NCBI GenBank assembly: GCA_036495715.1
Contig: DASXML010000080.1
Location: 6,284 to 70,283, forward strand
Direction: 5' to 3'
Origin: Scandinavium sp036495715
Lineage (GTDB): Bacteria; Pseudomonadota; Gammaproteobacteria; Enterobacterales; Enterobacteriaceae
DNA length: 64,000 bases
Part shown: positions 44,746 to 52,811 of the stretch, in pieces
Numbering within the stretch: position 1 is the first letter of the stretch
How the letters are laid out: every line of letters begins with the position of its first letter
The notes under the pieces: generated by a model
Seen by the model: only the letters and a program-made list of their open reading frames with translations
Databases searched by the model: none
Told to the model about the DNA's origin: nothing
Made by a program: the position numbers and the translations under genes

Positions 44746-45308
44746 CCGGCGAAGTGGCTCCAGAGGATCTGCACGCCAATGCCTATCAGTACAATACCGC
44801 CGAGGATCTCGGCGCGTTTGCCCAGCAACGGACCGATAAAGCGTCCGACCATCATGCCGATAGTGGTCATCACAAGCGTGGCACAACCAATCGCCAACGC
44901 GGTGTAGACAATATTCACTTGTAGGAAGGCGAGGCCAACGCCGACGGCCATCGCGTCAAGACTGGTTGCAATGGCGGTGGTCACCAGCAGCCAGAAGCCG
45001 TGGCGGTTTGGCGCTTGTTCTTCGCTGTCTTCACCGCCGCGCCAGCCTTCTATCAGCATTCGACCGCCAAGGAAAACCAGCAGCACGAAAGCTATCCAGT
45101 GATTCCATTCCAGAATAAACTGACTGGCAAGCATGCCAAGGCCCCAACCGATGAGCGGGGTGATTGCTTCGACGCAGCCGAATATCAGGCCGGTGCGCAA
45201 TGCTTCGGAGAACTTGGGTTTATGAAGTGAAGCCCCTTTGCTTATCGAGACGGCGAACGCGTCCATCGACATACCAAAGGCGAGTAGGATAGTGGCTGAG
45301 AGATTCAT
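44742..45308 (-). CDS. mntP: Manganese efflux protein MntP
   Basis: A 188-residue membrane protein starting MNLSATILLAFGMSMDAFAVSI. The two internally related motifs GMSMDAFAVSI (about residue 11) and ATSLDAMAVGVG (about 113) carry the Asp residues important for Mn export. Six hydrophobic segments are visible. The start at 45308 matches the family; the extension to 45335 lies in the riboswitch leader. Expression is controlled by the riboswitch upstream and, in E. coli, MntR. Confidence 0.96.
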   Translation of the reverse strand: MNLSATILLAFGMSMDAFAVSISKGASLHKPKFSEALRTGLIFGCVEAITPLIGWGLGMLASQFILEWNHWIAFVLLVFLGGRMLIEGWRGGEDSEEQAPNRHGFWLLVTTAIATSLDAMAVGVGLAFLQVNIVYTALAIGCATLVMTTIGMMVGRFIGPLLGKRAEILGGIVLIGIGVQILWSHFAG

Positions 45309-45360
45309 CGCTTGTCCTGACCGGGGAATATCCATATGACATACCGCTGCCCCCAGTAAA

Positions 45361-45382
45361 CATACGCCAGTTCTGGCGTATA
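45361..45382 (-). promoter_or_regulatory. Hairpin between riboswitch and mntP start
   Basis: ATACGCCAG and CTGGCGTAT form a perfect 9-bp stem with a TT loop, in the expression-platform position of the mntP leader. Confidence 0.6.
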
Positions 45383-45394
45383 GCAGTGATATGT

Positions 45395-45503
45395 CTATGG
45401 TCTCGCCTGCTCATCATGCTGATGAACCGTACGTGCCACGTTTTGCAACGAGTATGTTGACACGTACATTTCCGGGAAAGGAAATCGGCTACTCCCCAAC
45501 GAC
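45395..45503 (-). promoter_or_regulatory. yybP-ykoY manganese riboswitch (mntP leader)
   Basis: On the minus strand the leader contains TTGGGGAGTAGCCGATTTC, then GTCAACATACTCGTTGC and, 3', CATGATGAGCAGGCGAGACC. These are the conserved loop L1 (GGGGAGUAGC), the helical core and the closing strand of yybP-ykoY. In E. coli the same element upstream of mntP activates expression at high Mn2+. Boundaries are approximate. Confidence 0.92.
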
Positions 45504-45707
45504 GGGCGCAACCTTAACATAATTTGAGAAAATAAAACAATAACAAAAAACCATTATATCGGCCATTAGGTGATAACGATTTTCATTTAAATGTAAGCGT
45601 AATAAAAACGTTAAAAAATATGAAATAAAATCTCAGGAAATATAGCCAATGCTATAAAGTCAATTGTGCAAATTAACTTCATATATAGCACGAGCTATAT
45701 TTATAAA
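45504..45707. other. A/T-rich gap between mntP leader and yobD 3' end
   Basis: This 204-bp stretch is strongly A/T-rich and probably holds the mntP promoter (minus strand). The dyad TATAGC..GCTATA near 45684-45702 could be a weak terminator for yobD. No gene seen. Confidence 0.5.
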
Positions 45708-46166
45708 TCATTGAGAAGAAGAGAGAAATTTGTAGATGCGTTCCAGGTCGTCGATATTGCGCACGCGTACCAGCAAACGTCGTTGTTCTAATTGCATCAC
45801 CAGCACACCGTCTTCAGATAAATTCATCTCTTTAATACGGGTATAGGCAATCCACACATTGGCGAAGAAGAAGCCCTGTTGTTTAAAAATAATTTTTGGG
45901 GTGCGGATCCAGAACAGATATAAGCCCATTAACGCCAGCGCACATAATAACCATGTGGTTATTAATTGGCCGTTGGCATTTACGTTTTGATAGATAAGAA
46001 TCGCCACCAGGCCGACAAAGATAGCCCCGTCGACACGTCCACGGCGGAGCAGGGGGATAGCGAGCAGCACGGGGCCATTCAGGCGCGGCATGATGAATTG
46101 ATCGTAAATGGCATAGGCCAGCAGCGCCACGATAAACAGCACCAACACCCAATCCGTGATAATCAT
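45708..46166 (-). CDS. yobD: UPF0266 inner-membrane protein YobD
   Basis: A 152-residue membrane protein starting MIITDWVLVLFIVALLAYAIYDQFIMPRLNG, with three hydrophobic segments (about residues 6-22, 48-65 and 68-88) and a soluble tail. Matches E. coli YobD. GGAGG lies 6 bases before the ATG, and only 16 bp separate the ATG from a terminator hairpin at 46183-46205, so transcription must arise inside or beyond the inserted segment. Function is unknown. Confidence 0.93.
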   Translation of the reverse strand: MIITDWVLVLFIVALLAYAIYDQFIMPRLNGPVLLAIPLLRRGRVDGAIFVGLVAILIYQNVNANGQLITTWLLCALALMGLYLFWIRTPKIIFKQQGFFFANVWIAYTRIKEMNLSEDGVLVMQLEQRRLLVRVRNIDDLERIYKFLSSSQ

Positions 46167-46182
46167 TAAACCTCCAGAAATA

Positions 46183-46205
46183 AAAACCGGGGGCAAGCCC
46201 CCGGC
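46183..46205 (-). terminator. Terminator hairpin copy nearer yobD (repeat pair B)
   Basis: CCGGGGGCAAGCCCCCGG is preceded by AAAA, so the minus strand ends in TTTTTATTT. The same 23 bp recur exactly at 46350-46372. Confidence 0.85.
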
Positions 46206-46349
46206 TGCTGATCGATGACAAACCTTACAACCACGCAGGACGGACAAATGTCATCAAACGATAAATCAGGAAAATCAATTCATTGATTTTCGGCTGCTTA
46301 CTAAAAAGAAAGGGAAAACCGCGCTTTTCCCTTTCTTTTTCTACAAAGT
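46206..46349 (-). repeat. Unnamed repeat element between duplicated terminators, yobD/manZ (site B)
   Basis: This 144-bp segment is flanked by 23-bp perfect direct repeats of a terminator. It contains a perfect hairpin with 16-bp arms (AAAAAGAAAGGGAAAA, 46303-46340), a dyad with 10-bp arms (GAAAATCAAT, 46270-46291), and an ATGACA..TGTCAT pair (46215/46254). It is clearly homologous to the reverse complement of 62490-62625; both lie in the same orientation relative to the upstream gene. Confidence 0.8.
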
Positions 46350-46372
46350 AAAACCGGGGGCAAGCCCCCGGC
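46350..46372 (-). terminator. Terminator of manXYZ (repeat pair B)
   Basis: A strong CCGGGGG / CCCCCGG stem is followed by TTTTACTTT on the minus strand, 24 bp after the manZ stop. It is an exact copy of 46183-46205. Confidence 0.88.
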
Positions 46373-46395
46373 GTATTACAGTAAAAATTTTGCGA

Positions 46396-47256
46396 TTACA
46401 GGCCTAGCAGACCGACTGCATAACCCGCGATACCAATGACGAAGAAGCCAATGATTATCCACAGTGGGTTCACTTTCTTACGCAGCAGCCACATACAGCC
46501 GAAGGTCAACAGCAGCGGAACCAGACCCGGCATCAACTGGTCGAGAATGGTTTGCACGGTGGTCACGTGAACCTGGCCATCAGAACCGGTGATTTTCGAC
46601 ACCACCAGCGGGATGTTCACGTGCGTCCACTTGTTAACCAGTGCCCCCATGACAAACAGGCCGAGGATTGACGCCCCCTCTGTCAGTTTCTGCAGGAAGC
46701 CGCCACCCATATCCTGAACGATGTCCACGCCTTTACGGTAGCCGTAAGCCACGCCGTAGTAACGAACCGCCAGACGCACGGCGTTGAACAGGATGAAGAA
46801 CAGCAGAGGACCCAGCAGGCTGCCGCTCATCGCGATACCAGCACCCAGTGCCGCAAATACCGGACGTACAGTACCCCAGAAAATGGGGTCGCCGACACCG
46901 GCCAGCGGACCCATCAGACCGACTTTGATACCGTTGATGGCACCATCATCAATCTCTGCGCCGTTAGCACGCTGCTCTTCCATCGCCAGTGTTACACCAA
47001 GAACCGGTGCGGCCACGTAGGGATGGGTGTTGAAGAATTCCAGGTGACGTTTAATCGCCTGACGACGTGCATCGTTGTTTTCCGGGTACAGGCGGCGAAT
47101 TGCCGGCACCATGGAGAAGCAGAAGCCCAGCGCCTGCATACGTTCGAAGTTCCATGAACCCTGGAACAGATTAGAACGCAGGAACACGGCACGAATGTCG
47201 CTTTGAGTGAGTTTTTTCTCTGGAGTCGCTTTTGTGATATCAACCATTTCGCTCAC
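46396..47256 (-). CDS. manZ: Mannose PTS component IID
   Basis: A 286-residue (or 283 from the ATG at 47247) EIID protein with family stretches SNLFQGSWNFERMQALGFCFSMVPAIRRLYP (about residues 29-60) and GLMGPLAGVGDPIFWGTVRPVFAALGAG. Membrane segments lie in the C-terminal half. ManZ with ManY forms the membrane channel that imports and phosphorylates mannose, glucose and glucosamine. It begins 3 bp after manY. Confidence 0.97.
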   Translation of the reverse strand: MSEMVDITKATPEKKLTQSDIRAVFLRSNLFQGSWNFERMQALGFCFSMVPAIRRLYPENNDARRQAIKRHLEFFNTHPYVAAPVLGVTLAMEEQRANGAEIDDGAINGIKVGLMGPLAGVGDPIFWGTVRPVFAALGAGIAMSGSLLGPLLFFILFNAVRLAVRYYGVAYGYRKGVDIVQDMGGGFLQKLTEGASILGLFVMGALVNKWTHVNIPLVVSKITGSDGQVHVTTVQTILDQLMPGLVPLLLTFGCMWLLRKKVNPLWIIIGFFVIGIAGYAVGLLGL

Positions 47257-47259
47257 CTG

Positions 47260-48057
47260 TTAGTCCAGTTGGTTATCGAGATCGTTGTTAGCAGCCTGTG
47301 CGTGGCCACCTGCAACACGATTGTATTTAGGGCTCAACTGGATATACAGAATTGCCATAACTGCACCAATCACACCCAGTGCAACCAGGTTGAAGTTGGT
47401 GAATGCCGCGGTCACGAAGCCGAGGTAGAAGAACGGCATCAGATAGCCTGCACGCATCATGTTGATGACCATTGCGTAACCGACAACTACGATCATGCCA
47501 CCTGCGATGTTCAGACCACCGGTCACCACTTCAGGGATAGCATTCAGCATGCTCTGCACTTCGCTGGTGCCCACAGAGATAGCGACGATTACCGCAGGGA
47601 TGGCGATACGCATAGCTTGTAGGAACAAGGAAGAGACGTGAAGCCAGGACAGTGCCGTCAGGTTGCCAGTATCTGCCGCCTTATCTGCCGCGTGCTGGAA
47701 GGCTACGGTAATGGTACGAACGATGATGGTCAGAACTTGGCCTGCTGCTGCCAGCGGGATGGCCAGTGCGATACCCGCACCGATGCTTTGGTGACCTGCG
47801 ATAACCAGAACGGTCGAAATGATGGAAGCCAGTGCTGCATCAGGTGCAACGGCAGCACCGATGTTCATCCAGCCCAGGGCGATCATTTCCAGGGTACCAC
47901 CGATGATAATACCGGTTTTCATGTCGCCGAGGACTGCACCAATCAGGGTACAGGCCACGAGCGGACGGTGGAACTGAAATTCATCGAGTACGGATTCCAT
48001 ACCCGCAATACACGCGACGATGAACACCAGCACAATCTGAAGAGTGGTAATCTCCAT
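47260..48057 (-). CDS. manY: Mannose PTS component IIC
   Basis: A 265-residue polytopic membrane protein starting MEITTLQIVLVFIVACIAGMESVLDEFQFHRPLVACTL. The EIIC signature region GGTLEMIALGWMNIGAAVAPDAALASI (about residues 53-80) is present. It lies between manX (59 bp) and manZ (3 bp) in one operon and forms the sugar translocation path with ManZ. Confidence 0.97.
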   Translation of the reverse strand: MEITTLQIVLVFIVACIAGMESVLDEFQFHRPLVACTLIGAVLGDMKTGIIIGGTLEMIALGWMNIGAAVAPDAALASIISTVLVIAGHQSIGAGIALAIPLAAAGQVLTIIVRTITVAFQHAADKAADTGNLTALSWLHVSSLFLQAMRIAIPAVIVAISVGTSEVQSMLNAIPEVVTGGLNIAGGMIVVVGYAMVINMMRAGYLMPFFYLGFVTAAFTNFNLVALGVIGAVMAILYIQLSPKYNRVAGGHAQAANNDLDNQLD

Positions 48058-48116
48058 TGTACTTCTCCTATAACGTATGCCTTAAGTGTGAAAATTCAGT
48101 AACCAGCAGAACAGGC

Positions 48117-49085
48117 TTATTTGCCCACTTTGCTAATCAAATCCATCATTTTCAGTCTCTGGTCGGTAGACACTTTACGTGCTTCCAGTTCAATACCGCG
48201 TGCGTTCAGCTTGTTGAAAGCGTCGATATCTTTTTCATCAACTGAAATCGCGTTGTTGACCTGCGTTTTGCCCTGACGGAAAGCCATGCCACCAATGTTA
48301 ACGGTGGTGATTTTCACGCCTTGCTCAACGATACGCTCCACGTCAGTCGGATTGGTAAACAGCAGCATGACACGGTCGCCCGCATATTGTGGGTTGTTGT
48401 AAACGCGGATCATTTTCGCGACATCAACCACGTGCGCGGTAACACCCGGAGGCGCAACCTGCGTTAGCAGCGTTTTACGCACGGTATCTGCGGCAACTTC
48501 GTCACTGACAACGATGATGCGGTTAACATTGGTCTCTTTGGTCCAACGGGTCGCGACCTGGCCGTGAATCAGACGGTCATCAATACGCGCAAGGCCGATG
48601 ATCATATAGTCATTCGGGCCCATCGGTTTAGCAGGGACATTTGCTTTTGGTGCCGCAGCAACCGCAGCAGGAGCCGCTTTCTCCACCGGTTTTGCTTTCA
48701 GCGCCTTCACGCCTTCACGTCCGGTTTCAACGGCGACAGACACCAGCTCGTCAAAGTTTGGGTTGTCGTCACGCGCCATCAGCGTTTCGACCAGCATGGG
48801 AATGTTGACCCCAGCGATGACTTCATAATGCTCTTTATCGACGACAATGCGACTGGCCGCGTTAAACGGGCTACCACCCCATGTATCGACGAGAAATAGC
48901 ACACCTTTACTGGTGTCCAGTTTTTCGATCTGTGCGTTGTACTTCTCGATGAGTGTTTCTGCGTTTTCGCCTGGCACGAAATCAATCCAGCCGACGTTTT
49001 CCTGCTCGCCCAACAGCATTTCTGCAGTTTTCAGCAGCTGTTCTGCAGCCCAACCATGTGTGCCTATTACAATAGCAATCGTCAC
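48117..49085 (-). CDS. manX: Mannose PTS components IIAB
   Basis: A 322-residue cytoplasmic protein. The IIA domain starts MTIAIVIGTHGWAAEQLL, with phospho-His at position 10. An Ala/Pro-rich linker (about residues 137-155) leads to the IIB domain, whose phospho-His is in IDDRLIHGQVATRW (about residue 175). It passes phosphate from HPr to the incoming sugar. In E. coli the promoter is controlled by Mlc and CRP; a matching dyad lies upstream. Confidence 0.97.
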   Translation of the reverse strand: MTIAIVIGTHGWAAEQLLKTAEMLLGEQENVGWIDFVPGENAETLIEKYNAQIEKLDTSKGVLFLVDTWGGSPFNAASRIVVDKEHYEVIAGVNIPMLVETLMARDDNPNFDELVSVAVETGREGVKALKAKPVEKAAPAAVAAAPKANVPAKPMGPNDYMIIGLARIDDRLIHGQVATRWTKETNVNRIIVVSDEVAADTVRKTLLTQVAPPGVTAHVVDVAKMIRVYNNPQYAGDRVMLLFTNPTDVERIVEQGVKITTVNIGGMAFRQGKTQVNNAISVDEKDIDAFNKLNARGIELEARKVSTDQRLKMMDLISKVGK

Positions 49086-49528
49086 TTGCTACCTCCTTTT
49101 ATTATCGTTGCGACAAGACATCTGGCGCATGATGAACCGTAAGCTGTAAGCGAATCGATTCAGATAGGGGTTAGAGTTAAAGAACGGGTTATATCCGGGA
49201 ATTATTTTAGATAGTGAAAAAATAATTAATGTGATGAAGATCCGTAATTTACTCATCCACGGTCAATAATTTTGAGGCGCAAAAAATCACCAAAAAAAGT
49301 GCAAAGAGACGTAAATATTTTTCCAGATCCCTTTTCTCTCTGATATGTTTGATATCCGTTTAATAACTCAGGAGTATAGGGCATAGCCCGAAGTATGGAC
49401 CGTCACCGACGTCAGTTCACCCCCTGGCACTTTGCTGCCACCTTTTACCCACTTTTTTATCGCCCCGAGAGCGTCTCGCCTATCTATGACATGGCGATGA
49501 CAAACGACGCCATTTGCAGGAGTTGCGC
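49086..49528. other. manX-yoaE divergent intergenic region
   Basis: This 443-bp region holds the manX promoter (with a Mlc-like dyad at 49200-49227) and the yoaE promoter/leader. The leader part at 49360-49528 is G/C-richer and could be structured. No convincing gene is visible; the minus frame at 49368-49553 lacks support. Confidence 0.6.
49200..49227. promoter_or_regulatory. Candidate Mlc operator of manXYZ
   Basis: AATTATTTT and AAAATAATT form a perfect inverted repeat separated by 10 bases, resembling Mlc sites of ptsG and manX. It lies 115-142 bp before manX. Identification is by pattern only. Confidence 0.5.
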
Positions 49529-51088
49529 ATGGAACTCTTAATGGATCCGTCAATTTGGGTCGGCCTGCTGACGCTGGTCGTGCTCGAAATTGTTCTTGGT
49601 ATCGATAACCTGGTCTTTATCGCGATCCTGGCGGACAAACTGCCGCCCAGGCAGCGTGATAAAGCGCGTCTGATTGGCCTGTCACTGGCGCTGTTTATGC
49701 GTTTGGGACTGCTGTCGGTCATTTCGTGGATGGTTACCCTGACACAGCCGCTGTTCAGCGTCTGGGACTACGCGTTCTCAGGTCGTGATCTGATCATGTT
49801 GTTGGGGGGCATATTCCTGCTGTTCAAAGCCACAACCGAGCTTCATGAACGGCTGGAAAACAAACAGCATGACGATGGACACGGGAAGGGTTACGCCAGC
49901 TTTTGGGTAGTTGTGGCGCAAATTGTGGTGCTGGATGCCGTGTTCTCGCTTGATGCGGTGATAACGGCGGTCGGCATGGTGAACCATTTGCCGGTGATGA
50001 TGGCCGCGGTCGTTATCGCTATGGCGGTGATGTTACTGGCGTCTAAACCGCTGACAAACTTCGTTAACCAGCATCCGACGGTAGTGGTGCTGTGTTTGAG
50101 CTTCCTGTTGATGATTGGTCTGAGCCTCGTCGCAGAAGGGTTTGGCTTCCATATTCCGAAAGGCTACCTGTATGCCGCGATTGGCTTCTCGATCATCATC
50201 GAGCTGTTTAACCAGATTGCCCGTCGCAACTTCATCCGCCACCAGTCGAATGTCCCGCTGCGTGCGCGTACTGCCGATGCGATCCTGCGTCTGATGGGCG
50301 GTCGCAAACAACACGTGGTTCCGCACGATGCGGAGAACCCCGTTGCGGTTCCTGTGCCGGAAGGGGCGTTTGCGGATGAAGAACGCTACATGATTAACGG
50401 TGTGCTGACCCTGGCGTCACGCTCTGTGCGCAGCATTATGACGCCGCGTGGTGAGATAAGCTGGGTCGATGTAAACCTCAGCGTGGATGAAATTCGTCAG
50501 CAGCTGTTGTCATCGCCACACAGTCTGTTCCCTGTTTGTCGTGGCGAACTGGATGAAATCATCGGTATTGTGCGCGCCAAAGAGATGTTGATGGCGCTGG
50601 AAACGGGCGAAGATGTGGCCGCGATGGCCTCAACCACACCGGCGATTGTCGTGCCTGAAACGCTCGATCCGATCAAACTGTTGGGCGTGCTGCGCCGTGC
50701 CCGTGGCAGCTTTGTCATCGTGACCGACGAGTTCGGCATGGTACAAGGCCTGGTGACACCGTTGGACGTGCTGGAAGCGATTGCCGGTGAATTCCCTGAT
50801 GCGGATGAAACGCCAGAAATTATCGCCGATGGTGAAGGTTGGTTAGTGAAAGGCAGCACCGATTTACATGCACTGCAACAGGCGCTGGGGTTAGATCATC
50901 TGTTAAAAGAGGATGATGACATCGCCACGGTGGCGGGGCTGGTGATTGCCGTAAACGGTCACATTCCGCGAGCGGGTGATGTACTTCATCTTCCTCCGCT
51001 GGAAATAACCATTGTTGAAGCCAATGCTTATCGGGTTGACCTGATTCGGGTTGTGAAACACGCGTCGGCGCACGACGAAGAAGGCTAA
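49529..51088 (+). CDS. yoaE: TerC/CBS/CorC-domain inner-membrane protein YoaE
   Basis: A 519-residue protein starting MELLMDPSIWVGLLTLVVLEIVLGIDNLVFIAILAD. The N-terminal TerC-like membrane domain (about residues 1-240) is followed by two CBS domains (about 300-420: SIMTPRGEISWVDVN, FVIVTDEFGMVQGLVTPLDVLEAI) and a CorC_HlyC domain. AGGAG lies 7 bases before the ATG at 49529; the TTG at 49514 was rejected. Transport of a metal ion is suspected for TerC proteins but no substrate is shown. Confidence 0.94.
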   Translation: MELLMDPSIWVGLLTLVVLEIVLGIDNLVFIAILADKLPPRQRDKARLIGLSLALFMRLGLLSVISWMVTLTQPLFSVWDYAFSGRDLIMLLGGIFLLFKATTELHERLENKQHDDGHGKGYASFWVVVAQIVVLDAVFSLDAVITAVGMVNHLPVMMAAVVIAMAVMLLASKPLTNFVNQHPTVVVLCLSFLLMIGLSLVAEGFGFHIPKGYLYAAIGFSIIIELFNQIARRNFIRHQSNVPLRARTADAILRLMGGRKQHVVPHDAENPVAVPVPEGAFADEERYMINGVLTLASRSVRSIMTPRGEISWVDVNLSVDEIRQQLLSSPHSLFPVCRGELDEIIGIVRAKEMLMALETGEDVAAMASTTPAIVVPETLDPIKLLGVLRRARGSFVIVTDEFGMVQGLVTPLDVLEAIAGEFPDADETPEIIADGEGWLVKGSTDLHALQQALGLDHLLKEDDDIATVAGLVIAVNGHIPRAGDVLHLPPLEITIVEANAYRVDLIRVVKHASAHDEEG

Positions 51089-51092
51089 TCCC

Positions 51093-52685
51093 TCACAGAA
51101 TAACGGGCAGCACATGCCCGTTATGCTCTTTTGGCGGCGGCGTCCCACCCGCCAGCCAGTGCGGAAAATCGGCCAGTGGCATCGGTTTTGCGTACAAATA
51201 CCCCTGTAAAATATGCACGCCGTGGCGACGCAGATAATGCGCCTGCTGCGGCGTTTCTACGCCTTCTGCGACCAGTTCAATATTCAGTCGCTGGCCCAGC
51301 GCAATAATAATGTCCGTCACCGTCGAGTTAACCGCATCGGTCCCGATGGCGTTGGTAAAGGATTTGTCGATTTTCAGAATGTCAGGGCGTAGCTGCTCCA
51401 GCCACGACAGGGCGCTGTTGCCGGTGCCGAAATCATCAATCGCCAGCCGAACGCCTTTACGGTGTAGCTCTCGCACCAGACGATAATCCACGCCCTGCAA
51501 GTTATCGCGTTCGGTGATTTCCAACACCAGTTGCTGCTGTGGGCGTGCGGCAAACCAATACTGATTCACATCCCGCAGTAATGCGCCCTGCAAAAAATGG
51601 CTGGAGGCGACGTTGATACTGATATGGAACTGCGGACTTGCCGGGAAATAGCCAATCTGCCTGATCGTTTCGGTAATGACGTAACGTGTCAGCGGCGCAA
51701 TAAGGTTTTCGCGTTCAGCGACAGGAATGAAAACCTCCGGTGAAATCCATCCCAGACGCGGATTGTTCCAGCGCAGTAAAATTTCGACGCCGGTACATTG
51801 CTGGGAGCGGGTGTTCAGCTGCGGTTGGCAATAGAGTTCAAACTCACGGCGCGCCATACCGAGCGTAATTTCGCGCGTAAAGCTCATGCGCCCGGCGGTG
51901 GCAATCCACGCCACGCTGCTCAATAAGAGCGTCAGGATCGTCGCCAGCGGTATCTGTGAAGGCAAATCTTTGAGCGCCAGCATGGATGCACCCGGCGTGG
52001 TGACGCTGATGCTGAAAGGAAAAAGGTCCGACTGACGGGTGACCACATCCTCGTCGTCGGCAAGTTGCAGGCTGTCGCTGATCCCCTGTGACTCGCTGTA
52101 ATACTTATCGCCCACCGAAACAATCACCCGTTGGATGGCGGGCTGCTGCGGTTCAAGCAACAGAGAACTCAGCAGATGAATATTGATGGTTAGCATCACG
52201 CCGTCTTCGCCGTCCTGCGAGGCGGGGTACCACTGAATCAGAATCGGAGAGCCTTTCAACAAGGATTCATCGGTTGCCAGCAGGAGTTTGGAATGTGCGT
52301 CTGGCAACGACGGTTGACGCTGGCGCAATACCACATCCCGATCACCAAAAACGCTGGAGCAATACAAAATGCCAGATTTTACCAGTGCGATAGAGCGCAA
52401 CGTTTGCAGCGCAGCTGCCTGTTTACGGATCGGCAAATGCACATTTTCGCAAGGCTGGCCGACCAGGCTCACCAGTTCATGGCGCTTTCCGGCTACGGGG
52501 ATCAAAATCTTATCGAGGCTTTCTACCGCATGGCGCGCATAGGCATCAATGCGTTGTTGATTTAAGTCGCGCTGCGAAATAAATCGCAGGCCGAAGGTCA
52601 GAAGCAAAGCAAACACCGCGACCATCAGGCAGACGATGATCCGCTTACGGCGATATCCCTTAATCAGATTTTGGGCTGTTTGCAT
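51093..52685 (-). CDS. pdeD: Cyclic di-GMP phosphodiesterase PdeD (YoaD)
   Basis: A 530-residue protein with an N-terminal membrane helix (IIVCLMVAVFALLLTFGL, about residues 15-32), a periplasmic CSS-motif domain (with CENVHL and ILYCSSV), a second helix near 245, and a C-terminal EAL domain. The EAL motif reads EILLRW (about residue 300), and DDFGTGNSALSWL and LKIDKSF are intact. It hydrolyses c-di-GMP. Its 3' end overlaps the terminator hairpin shared with convergent yoaE. Confidence 0.92.
   Translation of the reverse strand: MQTAQNLIKGYRRKRIIVCLMVAVFALLLTFGLRFISQRDLNQQRIDAYARHAVESLDKILIPVAGKRHELVSLVGQPCENVHLPIRKQAAALQTLRSIALVKSGILYCSSVFGDRDVVLRQRQPSLPDAHSKLLLATDESLLKGSPILIQWYPASQDGEDGVMLTINIHLLSSLLLEPQQPAIQRVIVSVGDKYYSESQGISDSLQLADDEDVVTRQSDLFPFSISVTTPGASMLALKDLPSQIPLATILTLLLSSVAWIATAGRMSFTREITLGMARREFELYCQPQLNTRSQQCTGVEILLRWNNPRLGWISPEVFIPVAERENLIAPLTRYVITETIRQIGYFPASPQFHISINVASSHFLQGALLRDVNQYWFAARPQQQLVLEITERDNLQGVDYRLVRELHRKGVRLAIDDFGTGNSALSWLEQLRPDILKIDKSFTNAIGTDAVNSTVTDIIIALGQRLNIELVAEGVETPQQAHYLRRHGVHILQGYLYAKPMPLADFPHWLAGGTPPPKEHNGHVLPVIL
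51100..51132 (+). terminator. Terminator of yoaE, inside the 3' end of pdeD
   Basis: ATAACGGGCA and TGCCCGTTAT form a perfect 10-bp stem with GCACA loop, then TGCTCTTTT. The hairpin is part of the last codons of pdeD on the other strand. Confidence 0.8.
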
Positions 52686-52775
52686 GACTGACGCTCATTC
52701 GGCGACGACTAACCTGATTGTTAGCGCCAACAGAGCAAGTGTAGTGCTCCGTGGATAAAATGCGGGGAGAACCCT

Positions 52776-52806
52776 AAAAAATCGCCCATCCGTAGGAGAT
52801 GGGCGA
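52776..52806 (-). terminator. Terminator of sdaA
   Basis: TCGCCCATC and GATGGGCGA form a stem; the minus strand continues with TTTTTTAGG. Confidence 0.88.
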
Positions 52807-52811
52807 GAGGA

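Noticed and set aside
49368..49553. 61-codon minus-strand frame upstream of yoaE
   Set aside because: It has no recognisable features and overlaps the start and ribosome-binding site of yoaE.
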